A stretch of DNA of 64,000 nucleotides from Acidobacteriota bacterium (GTDB taxonomy: Bacteria; Acidobacteriota; Terriglobia; Terriglobales; Acidobacteriaceae): NCBI GenBank assembly GCA_018268855.1, contig JAFDVR010000019.1:62001-126000 (forward strand), written 5' to 3'. Numbering within the stretch: the stretch's first letter is position 1; each line of letters opens with the position of its first letter. The notes under the pieces were generated by a model, which saw only the letters and a program-made list of their open reading frames with translations, was not told the origin of the DNA and made no database searches. Below are positions 1-7,381 of this stretch, piece by piece. The position numbers and the translations under genes are program-made.

Positions 1-2733
1 GAAAATAACCTGATTGCGAAGCATTTCGGTAAGTACGACCGTGATGTTGTGCAAGCAGGTCGCAGCAATGAATTGTGGGCTCAGGATTTGCGTGACAAGT
101 ATGGCAAGATCACGCCCACACAACAACAGCGCATCTTTAACTATGTTCAGGCTGGCTTAGATCCAGACACGATGGCTTCGCGTCACAACGCGCTCGCAGA
201 AGCGGCAGGCAGTTCTGAACATATCCCCTCCCTGTCATCTGAACCTGTCACGTCCGGTATGTCTTCGGAGCGGGTTCAGGAACTCATCGACTCCAAGCAT
301 ATCCAGAAAAGTTACACGCCAGCAGAGATTAGCGATCTGCTCACGAGCTACGACCCCCGACAACTTTCCGCTGAAGAGAAAGCACTCGCGGTTGCAGTAC
401 GTGAAAAACTCAACGAGTCTCTGGAGACCTCGCAGAAGGCCGGCGTGCTCAAGGATGGTATCGAGAGTTATTTGACCCAAATATGGGAAAAGGATGGCAA
501 CAATGCTGCGGCGAACAAGCTGCGGCACGATGCACAGCAGGGCGCCTTCGACGTAAACACGACAATGGCACGGCAGCGCATGTTTGACAATGCGTTCGAA
601 GGCCAGTTGCTCGGGAGGAAACTAGCCGAAACTGATCCAATTGCATTGGCCGCGAACAACGCAAATTCGTTCGCGCGCGCGATCGCTGCAAGAGAAGCCA
701 TTGCAAGGCTCAAAGATAGCAGCGAACTCGCATCAGACACTCGTCCACTTGTTGCGCTTTCTGGACATGGCGAAGTCGTCGACGGGGAGAACGGTGCATC
801 CGTATTGGTGCATCCATCTTCGATGACGAAAATCACCATCCCAGATGATACGGTGAGCACCTTGCAAAACAGCGGTGCTCTGCAACGAGGTCTTCACGAT
901 GGTTCTATCGTTAAGCTCAATAAACCGGTCACGATGGACAGCATCGGCGGGGAGATAGACCGTCTAGAAAATAGATCAATCGGCAGGCCCATCAAGTTTG
1001 ACGTAGAGGGTAATGTCGAATTACGCAAACAGATCGACACGTTGAAAGCAATTCGAGACGGACGCGAACCTGCGTCATCGCTGGATGCCTACAACGCGCA
1101 ACAGAAACCGCTGTATGCGTGGGACACTCATGGATACCAACCCGTGGACCATGCGGCGTTTCGTGGCTGGAAGCACGTCGCAACATCTCCAAGCGGAGAT
1201 CCTGTCCTTCTTCAAAGTGACATGCTGGTGCATCCAGAAGCGGCGGAATATCTAAACCGCCGTCTCGGGTTGGACTCGCAGGGACCCGGCGACAATGCTG
1301 TCGGAAAGGCACTGCTGAAGGCGAACCGCGAGGGCAAAGGGCTTCTTCTCTTTGGCTCACCTTTCCACGTCGCTCAGGAAGCGTTGCGCGCTGTAATGAC
1401 CGGAGTAAATCCGTTCGGCATCGAACGCTGGGATTTAGCAAACGATCCGGTGCTTGCGAAAGGAGTTGAGCACGGCCTTACGCTCGGGCGCGATCATCGA
1501 GAGCTCTCCGCCTTTAAGGATGGTGAGTTGCAAGGGCACTCTGCGCTGCTCTCAAAAGTCCCCGGCCTGCGACAGATCCAGTCTGGGTTAGACAATTTCC
1601 TTTTTCAGAAGTACATTCCCTCCCTGAAAGCGCGCGCGTTCCGCAGTCTTCAGGAGAGGTATGCGAAGGCATATCCGGACTGGACTGCCGACAAAGTTGC
1701 GGAAGTCGCCGCGGCTGATACAAATGAGCGGTTCGGTGGGATCAACTACAAGAAAATCGGACGCACTGCTGCGACACAAAACTGGTTCAAGTTGGCAGCT
1801 CTCGCACCGGACTGGCTCGAAGGTGAAGTCAGATCCATTGCACGCCCCTTTGGAACAGAAGGCAAAATTGCCCGTATCGACATGCTCCGCGGTGCCGCCG
1901 CCTTGTGGACCGCTTCGCGTGTGCTGAATTACCTTATCAGTGGCAATGGCCATTACGAAGCGCCGTTCGGCGTTGCCCTCAAAGGCGACGATGGCCGCGA
2001 GAAGGTGTACTCCATCAGGACTCTACCCACCGATGCACTTCACGCGATCAGTGACCCGACCGGATTTATTTCTGGACGCTTCAGTCCTATCGTTCGCGCT
2101 GGCACCGAGATGGCAACGGGGCGTGATGAATACGGTCGCAAGCTCCAGAAATCCGGCTTGCTCTACGATCTCTTCCGCTCGGTAGCCCCTATACCCGCGC
2201 AGTCCGCAGTGAAATCATTGACTGGCGAAGCGCCCGAACTGAATACCAAAGAGCAAACGGCCAAGGCTCTCGGATTGTCGGTGTACCCATATCGCACCGA
2301 AGCCCAGAAGCTGGCAGATACGCTTGCTTCGGATCACTACGAGGGCGGGGTTGTCGACCCGATGAACCTCCGCGCACATCGAGCGCAGCTTCGTATAGAA
2401 GAAAGTGTTCGACTTGGCGAAATCCCGATGAGCGAAGTGCCGATGCTCGCGCGTGAAGCTGGTTTAGGGAAGGACCAGATCAACCAGATTCGTAAGCATG
2501 TGATCGAAACGAAGAATCTCAATCCCGATGAAGCGTCTCTGTACCTTCGTGCAGCGCGATTGCCGATGAAAGATTTTCTCCAGGTCATGGATACGGCAAC
2601 GTCACGCGAGCAGAAGGTATTGGAACCTTTGTATGAGAATAAGCGCCGCGATTATCTGACCCGAACGCGAAAGAACCACCTCCCTAGCCAGCGCATCACA
2701 GACGCGGTGTACAACAGACTGGCTACAAAATGA
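1..2733 (+). CDS. Phage/mobile-element large protein, 5' truncated by window edge
   Basis: The frame is open from base 1, so the gene begins left of the window; the first possible start inside it is GTG at 49, but upstream codons read without a stop. At least 910 residues are visible. The N-terminal half is charged and mostly helical in appearance. The C-terminal half holds a hydrophobic GSPFHVAQEALRAVM stretch, a GGINYKKIGRT patch and an LAPDWLEGEVRSIARPF patch. From memory this resembles the C-terminal modules of large polyvalent proteins of phages and conjugative elements (LPD38-like); that assignment is tentative. No enzyme motif was recognised. It is followed at once by a perfect hairpin, and the integrase lies 1.9 kb downstream, so it is probably the last large gene of an integrated element. 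It could instead be a virion-internal protein. Confidence 0.6.
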   Translation, partial: ENNLIAKHFGKYDRDVVQAGRSNELWAQDLRDKYGKITPTQQQRIFNYVQAGLDPDTMASRHNALAEAAGSSEHIPSLSSEPVTSGMSSERVQELIDSKHIQKSYTPAEISDLLTSYDPRQLSAEEKALAVAVREKLNESLETSQKAGVLKDGIESYLTQIWEKDGNNAAANKLRHDAQQGAFDVNTTMARQRMFDNAFEGQLLGRKLAETDPIALAANNANSFARAIAAREAIARLKDSSELASDTRPLVALSGHGEVVDGENGASVLVHPSSMTKITIPDDTVSTLQNSGALQRGLHDGSIVKLNKPVTMDSIGGEIDRLENRSIGRPIKFDVEGNVELRKQIDTLKAIRDGREPASSLDAYNAQQKPLYAWDTHGYQPVDHAAFRGWKHVATSPSGDPVLLQSDMLVHPEAAEYLNRRLGLDSQGPGDNAVGKALLKANREGKGLLLFGSPFHVAQEALRAVMTGVNPFGIERWDLANDPVLAKGVEHGLTLGRDHRELSAFKDGELQGHSALLSKVPGLRQIQSGLDNFLFQKYIPSLKARAFRSLQERYAKAYPDWTADKVAEVAAADTNERFGGINYKKIGRTAATQNWFKLAALAPDWLEGEVRSIARPFGTEGKIARIDMLRGAAALWTASRVLNYLISGNGHYEAPFGVALKGDDGREKVYSIRTLPTDALHAISDPTGFISGRFSPIVRAGTEMATGRDEYGRKLQKSGLLYDLFRSVAPIPAQSAVKSLTGEAPELNTKEQTAKALGLSVYPYRTEAQKLADTLASDHYEGGVVDPMNLRAHRAQLRIEESVRLGEIPMSEVPMLAREAGLGKDQINQIRKHVIETKNLNPDEASLYLRAARLPMKDFLQVMDTATSREQKVLEPLYENKRRDYLTRTRKNHLPSQRITDAVYNRLATK

Positions 2734-2737
2734 ACAA

Positions 2738-2757
2738 AGCCCCTCTTCTGAGGGGCT
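2738..2757. terminator. Terminator-like hairpin after the phage-type gene
   Basis: Perfect 8-bp stem AGCCCCTC / GAGGGGCT with a TTCT loop, starting 4 nt after the stop at 2733. No long T tract follows on the plus strand; on the minus strand it is followed by TTTG. It may serve the large gene on the left and the small minus-strand gene on the right. Confidence 0.65.
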
Positions 2758-2797
2758 TCAAAGTTGGAAGACATCTCAAGCACCGACTTCCGCGTAT

Positions 2798-3034
2798 TCA
2801 CTTCACATAGGCTATGTAACATTTCGGAAATCCGGTTGAACCAACTCGCTCTTCAAAACAGGAGAACCCAACTATCTGCCCAGAAACTGTTACAGGTCCA
2901 ATACCTGAACCGCTATCGCTCACTGTATAGACGGTGTTTGTTGATTGAGCCTTTACCGATGTGGGCTTCCCCCAAATGCCCAAAACTAGCCCTACTCCCA
3001 ATGCTGTCATTACAAGAAGGATCTGCCGATTCAT
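2798..3034 (-). CDS. Small secreted or membrane-anchored hypothetical protein
   Basis: 78 residues from ATG at 3034; the frame can be read from 3109, but a GGAGG four bases before this ATG favours the inner start. The N-terminus MNRQILLVMTALGVGLVLG is a signal peptide or membrane anchor. The mature part is about 55 residues, rich in Ser, Thr, Val and Gly, with two Cys (FSCFEERVGS, FPKCYIAYVK) that could form one disulfide. No family was recognised. It lies in the element between the large phage-type gene and the integrase and could be cargo or a lysis-related protein; neither is shown. Confidence 0.45.
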   Translation of the reverse strand: MNRQILLVMTALGVGLVLGIWGKPTSVKAQSTNTVYTVSDSGSGIGPVTVSGQIVGFSCFEERVGSTGFPKCYIAYVK

Positions 3035-3231
3035 TAGGCCTCCGAGTCTTTCGATGTTGAGGAGAAGCATACCACCACAATGGAGAGACACTAATGGTCG
3101 GGAGGTCACACCTCATCTGGGGCCGCAGAACTATCTCTGTGGAGAGGAATTGCCGATTTTCCGCCCATCACGCAATAGCCGTGGCTACGAAACGTTATTC
3201 CATATTTCCGATCCATTCTCTAGAGTCGTCG

Positions 3232-3600
3232 TCAGGGCGACGGGCAGAGGTCCCGGTGGTCATTAGCTTCTTGATAGGTTCTACGAGTAAAAGCCAGATC
3301 TGCTTGTCTATTTGCTTCAAGCGAAGAATAGGGGATGGAAAGAATGCGCTTTCTAGCAGCTTCCTCCTCGAATCTGTCGCCGCCATGTTCTTGAACTTCC
3401 TCTATAACGTCATCGAGAATGTGCCGTCGATAAGATTGGAGACTGCAAAGGTAATTCGTGTCAGATAGTGGTGGTCGCAGGCCTTCTTCCTCCTGAGGCC
3501 TCTTAGACGCGCCAACACTGATAACAATGCCGATTACAAATAGGCAAATAGAACCAACGGTCACCCAGTCAGAGAAGTTTCTTTTCTTATCTGTGGCCAA
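3232..3600 (-). CDS. Hypothetical single-pass membrane protein
   Basis: 122 residues starting at TTG 3600 with AGGAG upstream. Residues about 12-31 (WVTVGSICLFVIGIVISVG) form one membrane segment after a short charged N-terminus; the rest is a hydrophilic, Glu/Arg-rich helical tail ending in RDLCPSP. The topology (small N-in anchor, charged tail) would also suit a spanin-like or holin-accessory protein, but nothing specific supports that. It lies in the integrated element and has no recognised homologue. Confidence 0.45.
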   Translation of the reverse strand: MATDKKRNFSDWVTVGSICLFVIGIVISVGASKRPQEEEGLRPPLSDTNYLCSLQSYRRHILDDVIEEVQEHGGDRFEEEAARKRILSIPYSSLEANRQADLAFTRRTYQEANDHRDLCPSP

Positions 3601-3746
3601 TCTTTCTCCTGCTAAGAGTGCGTAGTAGATTTAGCATTGAGGCTAAAACCGAAGATGGGAGAGCGGCAAGCGATATCTGTATTGCGCTAGGGAGAGAGTT
3701 CGCGAATTGAGAGGGGCCAAGTCCATCTTCGTTAAGTTAAGTTTCA

Positions 3747-4085
3747 TTATTGGATCAATGGCTTCGCGTGTTGTTCAAAACCAAAACTCCGCAAGTCATC
3801 TTCGTCGACATCGGCCATTGCCGCTGTGAAGTCGGCGTCAAAACTATGCGCGCGTATCTGGTCCGCGGCCGCAGGTGATATCAGGCCAGCATCCTCAAGC
3901 ACCGTCGCCAGCTTGTCTTGGTCGTCAAACTTCTGGATCCACATCCTTGAAGTCTCCGTTTGCGGGCGCTCAAATATCAACACTTGCAATTGGGTAAGTA
4001 TAATTTTGCCAACCGTCGCACCTACACCCATGATGATGGTAGTGACTTGCATGGAGTGCGCTCTCCGTATCCAGAAAATAGACAT
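3747..4085 (-). CDS. Small hypothetical protein of the integrated element
   Basis: 112 residues from ATG at 4085, with AGGA six bases before the start. The N-terminal third is hydrophobic (MQVTTIIMGVGATVGKIIL). The C-terminal part is acidic (FDADFTAAMADVDEDDLRSFGF) and may be a small helical domain. No family was recognised. It is transcribed away from the excisionase-like gene across a 282-bp spacer. The other strand holds a similar-length open frame, but the ribosome site favours this one. Confidence 0.4.
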   Translation of the reverse strand: MSIFWIRRAHSMQVTTIIMGVGATVGKIILTQLQVLIFERPQTETSRMWIQKFDDQDKLATVLEDAGLISPAAADQIRAHSFDADFTAAMADVDEDDLRSFGFEQHAKPLIQ

Positions 4086-4268
4086 CGCGATTCCTCATGC
4101 CAAGATTGCGCGATCCGCTGATCTCAAAGGCTCCTGACCGATTTGTGAAAATCTTAAACCTCTCCACGGATGAGTTTCGGGAGCCATTTTCTTCGGAATC
4201 CGCATTCGGAGCCCTGAAATAGGCTGCAAAATATCGGTCAAAAATTTTGCGCTATGCGTCTAAGTAAT

Positions 4269-4343
4269 TGAAGGCGCAGAACAGCCCATCGCATTATGTC
4301 CTCCCACGGACCTTAGCATCTTTATTCGCATTCTGCGCCTTCA
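4269..4343. repeat. 13-bp inverted repeat upstream of the excisionase-like gene
   Basis: TGAAGGCGCAGAA at 4269-4281 and its perfect complement TTCTGCGCCTTCA at 4331-4343, separated by 49 nt. The right arm ends 24 nt before the start of the HTH gene. Possible binding site of that protein or of the integrase. The spacer 4086-4367 otherwise holds no gene I can support. Confidence 0.55.
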
Positions 4344-4367
4344 CTCACTTCACCACTGGATACCAAA

Positions 4368-4571
4368 ATGATAGAAACTCCGCTGACCGCACAGCAGCTA
4401 TCTCAACTCGTGCCTCTGCATCCTGTCACCATTTTGCGGTGGGCTCGTGAGGGCCGTATCCCGCACCGTCGTTTAAGTGCGCGCAAGGTGATCTTCCTGC
4501 CCGCAGAGATTAAAGCGTGGCTTTCTTCAGGTTTCGCGGGATATTCTGATTGTGCCGTTCGTGCCGCCTAA
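4368..4571 (+). CDS. Excisionase-family (MerR-type HTH) DNA-binding protein
   Basis: 67 residues. The sequence LTAQQLSQLVPLHPVTILRW followed by AREGRIPHRRL is the classic helix-turn-helix 17/excisionase pattern: a helix, a turn with the second helix reading VTILRWAREG, and a wing with GRIPHRRL; residues about 6-50. It ends 18 nt before the integrase start with an AAGGAAGG ribosome site for the next gene between them, so the two are probably co-transcribed. In such modules the small HTH protein acts as a recombination directionality factor or as a repressor; which of the two cannot be told from sequence. Confidence 0.75.
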   Translation: MIETPLTAQQLSQLVPLHPVTILRWAREGRIPHRRLSARKVIFLPAEIKAWLSSGFAGYSDCAVRAA

Positions 4572-4589
4572 CCCTGAAAGGAAGGCGAC

Positions 4590-5747
4590 ATGCACACACT
4601 AACGCTCAGACGCGAACGATTCAAAGCAGGTTCTTTGACAACGGAGACGAGAAGAAATGGCCCAGCGGTGTGGGTCTATCGGTGGCAAGACGGTAATAGG
4701 CGTCGAAAACAGATTCTCGGTAGCGTCAAAGAACTGAATAAAACGAGCGCCCAGAGGAAGGCCGATCAGTACAGACAACTTGCGAACATTCCCCAGCAAG
4801 AGAGGGGCGCCACCGACATGAAGGTCGATGAACTGGTCGACCACTACAAGGAACGTGAGCTTGGAGAGAACTCCGGCAAGGTTGAGAAACCACGCAAAGC
4901 ATATCTGTACATTTACAAAAACTACATTCTGCCTAAGTGGGGCAGTCTCCCCTTGCCGGCAGTGAAGGCCGTAGCCGTTGAAGATTGGCTCAAAACGCTG
5001 TCTTTGGCAAATGGATCGAAGGCTAAGATTCGTGAAGTGTTCGGCGCGGCATTCCGCCACGGAATACGACACGAACTCTATCCCACCAACCCAATCGCCA
5101 GCGTTAGGCAAGTTCGCAAACGAGCTGTAGAGCCTGAGATTCTCGAACCTGCTGAGATAGCTGCCATTCTGCATGAGCTTGAGGGCGTCGAGCCTGTGCG
5201 GACGGCATTTCTTATCGCGGCAGTGATGGGAATGCGTCGAGGAGAGATCTTCGGCCTGAAGTGGGGAGATGTAGACGGCGAGCGCGCCATCCTGCACGTT
5301 CGCCGCTCTTACGTCGACGGCGTTGAGGGACCACCTAAAACGGATTCCTCACGCCGCCCACTGCCTGTGCCATCTCAGGTTTTGGAAGCACTCAAAACCT
5401 GGAAAGAGCAATCGTCCTATACTGCACCTGATGACTGGGTGTTTGCTTCGGACATTTCTTTCGGCAAGCAACCGCTTTGGCCGGGTACGCTCTGGCGTAG
5501 GAATGTGGCTCCCGCAATCGAACGCGCAAAGATCACCAAACCTAAACTGGGTTGGCACACCCTTCGACGCAGCTATGCAAGTTTGCTGCTGTCCAATGGC
5601 GTGAGCCTTCGAGTGTCTATGGAACTGATGCGGCACTCCACACCTGATATGACGCTAGCCACCTATGCACAAACTGTAGGGGATGAGAAGCGGGACGCGG
5701 GTAGCAGAATTGCTTCGCTTTTATTGGGGAGTGAGAAAGCTGCTTAG
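4590..5747 (+). CDS. Tyrosine-type site-specific integrase
   Basis: 385 residues, the usual length of phage integrases. The N-terminal part (1-75) is an arm-binding-like region rich in Arg/Lys, residues about 78-165 are the core-binding SAM-like domain, and the catalytic domain runs from about 185. Catalytic residues are visible: Arg216 in MGMRRGEIFGLKW, Lys250, the HxxR box at His323/Arg326 (WHTLRRS), His349 (LMRHS) and the nucleophile Tyr359 (LATYAQ). The set is complete, so the enzyme should be active. It reads toward tRNA-Ala, whose 3' end lies 76 bp away; integrases of this kind use tRNA 3' ends as attachment sites. The matching distal attachment site must lie outside the window to the left. 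Confidence 0.93.
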   Translation: MHTLTLRRERFKAGSLTTETRRNGPAVWVYRWQDGNRRRKQILGSVKELNKTSAQRKADQYRQLANIPQQERGATDMKVDELVDHYKERELGENSGKVEKPRKAYLYIYKNYILPKWGSLPLPAVKAVAVEDWLKTLSLANGSKAKIREVFGAAFRHGIRHELYPTNPIASVRQVRKRAVEPEILEPAEIAAILHELEGVEPVRTAFLIAAVMGMRRGEIFGLKWGDVDGERAILHVRRSYVDGVEGPPKTDSSRRPLPVPSQVLEALKTWKEQSSYTAPDDWVFASDISFGKQPLWPGTLWRRNVAPAIERAKITKPKLGWHTLRRSYASLLLSNGVSLRVSMELMRHSTPDMTLATYAQTVGDEKRDAGSRIASLLLGSEKAA

Positions 5748-5755
5748 CTGACCCA

Positions 5756-5795
5756 TTCGTGACCCAAACGGCTAATCTGAATCTTTCGTGACCCA
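5756..5795. repeat. Pair of direct repeats between integrase and tRNA-Ala
   Basis: TTCGTGACCCA occurs at 5756-5766 and again at 5785-5795, 29 bases apart start to start. The position between integrase stop and tRNA 3' end suits arm-type integrase or accessory-factor binding sites near attR; this is inference. Confidence 0.45.
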
Positions 5796-5823
5796 GATTT
5801 TCAACCTAAATCATTGATTTTAC

Positions 5824-5899
5824 TGGTGGAGCTGAGCGGGATCGAACCGCTGACCTCCTCGTTGCGAACGAGGCGCTCTCCCAACTGAGCTACAGCCCC
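5824..5899 (-). tRNA. tRNA-Ala (anticodon CGC)
   Basis: 76 nt including an encoded CCA end. The acceptor stem GGGGCTG pairs with CAGCTCC and contains the G3:U70 wobble that identifies alanine tRNA. The D arm reads TAGCTCAGTTGGGAGAGC, the anticodon stem CCTCG/CGAGG closes the loop TTCGCAA (anticodon CGC, codon GCG), and the T arm carries GGTTCGATCCC. Its 3' end faces the integrase, so it is probably the element's attachment site, restored to full length by the inserted DNA. Confidence 0.97.
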
Positions 5900-5961
5900 A
5901 CACCTTGGGAAGGCAACTCCCTGAGTGTACCAGCAGCGAGGCCTGTGCTCAACGGCAGTGG

Positions 5962-6225
5962 TCAGCGCTCGCTGGTGATGATGGCTTCCACTTCCGTTTC
6001 AGCGAGCAACGGTTTTTCTGTGGCATGCCACAGTTCGCCTGCGTCTTCCTCTACTTCAAGCACGGCTACTTCTAGCACTGCGCCGGATTTTGAGGTGGCG
6101 CGGAGCAGGCCGGTGTCACCGGGGCAGAACTCAGTATGATCGAGGGCGATTTGCCAGCGGGATCTTTCCTTTTGTTGCGAGTGCAGGCGGATGTCGGTCA
6201 CTACAGCGCGGAAGGTTGTGCTCAC
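5962..6225 (-). CDS. Conserved-looking small hypothetical protein coupled to fbp
   Basis: 87 residues from GTG at 6225. The start codon overlaps the fbp stop (GTGA), so it is translationally coupled to fructose bisphosphatase. The sequence is hydrophilic and looks like a small beta-rich domain (FRAVVTDIRLH, WQIALDHTEF, AVLEVAVLEVEED). No signal peptide, membrane segment or known motif is seen. The next downstream feature on this strand is tRNA-Ala. Function unknown. Confidence 0.6.
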   Translation of the reverse strand: MSTTFRAVVTDIRLHSQQKERSRWQIALDHTEFCPGDTGLLRATSKSGAVLEVAVLEVEEDAGELWHATEKPLLAETEVEAIITSER

Positions 6226-7178
6226 GCGTCCGCCTTTACGAGTGTGCGGACGGCTTCGACTGCGTTCTTGCTGCCAATGACGAGTGGCACGCGCTGGTGC
6301 GGGATTTCAGGGTCGATGTTGAGGATGTCGGTTGCGCCGTTCGTCGCTGCTCCTCCGGCTTCGTGCGCGATAAGGGCGAGTGGGTTGGCTTCGTAGAGCA
6401 GGCGCAGTTTTCCGTGGGGCGTTTTCTTTGTGGGCGGATAAAGATAGATGCCGCCCTTCAGCAATGTGCGATGGAAGTCTGCGACGAGGGCGCCGATGTA
6501 GCGTGCGCCGAGTTTTGTCCCGGTGAGGGTGCCGGTGCGGAAGCCTTCGATAGCCTTCTGAAAGGCTACAGGGTATTCGCTGAGATTGGACTCGTTGGTG
6601 GAGTAGTAGGGGCCGCTCTCCGGCATCTGCATATTTGAGCTGCTGAGCAGGAACTCGCCGCTGACAGGATCGAGCGTGTAACCGTGTGCGCCCTCGCCTG
6701 TGGTGTAGACGAGCACCGTCGATGGGCCGTAAAGCACGTACATGGCTGCTACCTGCTGGCTACCGCATTGCAACGAAGCGGTCTTAGCGGGCGCGCCGGA
6801 CTTGCGCTCCATGATGGAGATGATGGTGCCGGTAGGACCGTTGATGTCGATGTTGGAGGAGCCGTCGAGCGGGTCGAAGATGACGAGGTACTTTGCCGTG
6901 TCGCTCTCGGAGAGGACGATGGGTTCGTCGTCTTCTTCGCTCACAATGGCAGCGACGGAGGCGAGCGAGCGCAACGCGTCGGTGAGGATATTGTTCGCAA
7001 GCACGTCGAGTTTTTGCTGCTGCTCGCCCTGGATGTTGATGTCTCCTGCTGCGCCAAGCACGTCGGTGGAGAGACCGGCAGTGCGGAGCTTGGCAGCGAT
7101 CTGTACGCAGGCTTGCGCGAGGGTACGGAGGAGTTCCCTAAGCGGTACGTCGAGGGTTGTGGGTGGAAATTTCGTCAT
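6222..7178 (-). CDS. fbp: Fructose-1,6-bisphosphatase, class I
   Basis: 318 residues from ATG at 7178. The frame stays open to 7376, but that extra part is encoded by extragenic repeat DNA and is not family-like. The enzyme removes the 1-phosphate of fructose 1,6-bisphosphate in gluconeogenesis, in the cytosol. The metal-binding signature FDPLDGSSNIDING is intact, preceded by an acidic SEEDDEP pair typical of the active site, and the C-terminal part has GGIYLYPPTKKTPHGKLRLLYEANP. Length fits the family. No strong ribosome site precedes the chosen start, so a slightly different start is possible. A small unknown gene overlaps its stop codon. Confidence 0.93.
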   Translation of the reverse strand: MTKFPPTTLDVPLRELLRTLAQACVQIAAKLRTAGLSTDVLGAAGDINIQGEQQQKLDVLANNILTDALRSLASVAAIVSEEDDEPIVLSESDTAKYLVIFDPLDGSSNIDINGPTGTIISIMERKSGAPAKTASLQCGSQQVAAMYVLYGPSTVLVYTTGEGAHGYTLDPVSGEFLLSSSNMQMPESGPYYSTNESNLSEYPVAFQKAIEGFRTGTLTGTKLGARYIGALVADFHRTLLKGGIYLYPPTKKTPHGKLRLLYEANPLALIAHEAGGAATNGATDILNIDPEIPHQRVPLVIGSKNAVEAVRTLVKADA

Positions 7179-7248
7179 CTTTGGCAGGATAGTCTGCGTG
7201 GTGGCTGCATCGCAAAGGCCGCGCTTCGCGCGATGCACGCTACGCGTA

Positions 7249-7290
7249 CGAAATACGAAGGTCCTTCGTCGCTCCGCTCCTCCGGATGAC
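7249..7290 (-). repeat. Extragenic palindromic repeat (GTCATCC...GTATTTCG family)
   Basis: Read on the minus strand it begins GTCATCC and ends GTATTTCG around a GC-rich stem containing GGAGCGGAGCGACGAAGGAC. A related copy lies at 42252-42287, with shorter relatives at 35208-35233 and 56708-56740. It lies between the hydrolase and fbp and has no coding potential I would support. Confidence 0.6.
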
Positions 7291-7320
7291 GAACTTCGTT
7301 CGTCAGAGCTCCGCCCCTGG

Positions 7321-7370
7321 TCGCGCTCCGCACGATATCCATACATGCGCAAAGAACGCGCATGTATGGC
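7321..7370 (-). repeat. Double-hairpin element, copy C
   Basis: Read on the minus strand: a 12-bp perfect stem CCATACATGCGC / GCGCATGTATGG with a 7-nt GTTCTTT loop (7358-7369 and 7339-7350), followed by a second small hairpin TCGTGC-GGA-GCGCGA (7321-7335). It lies 12 nt after the stop of the hydrolase and could act as its transcript end. Copies with compensatory changes are at 23822-23873 and 39008-39058. Confidence 0.75.
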
Positions 7371-7381
7371 ACCCATTGTGT

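Noticed and set aside
5824..5899. tRNA disrupted by integration
   Set aside because: All stems, the G3:U70 pair and CCA are intact, so the gene is functional.
6222..7376. Longer fbp protein of 384 residues
   Set aside because: The first 66 codons are encoded by extragenic repeats and do not resemble the enzyme family.
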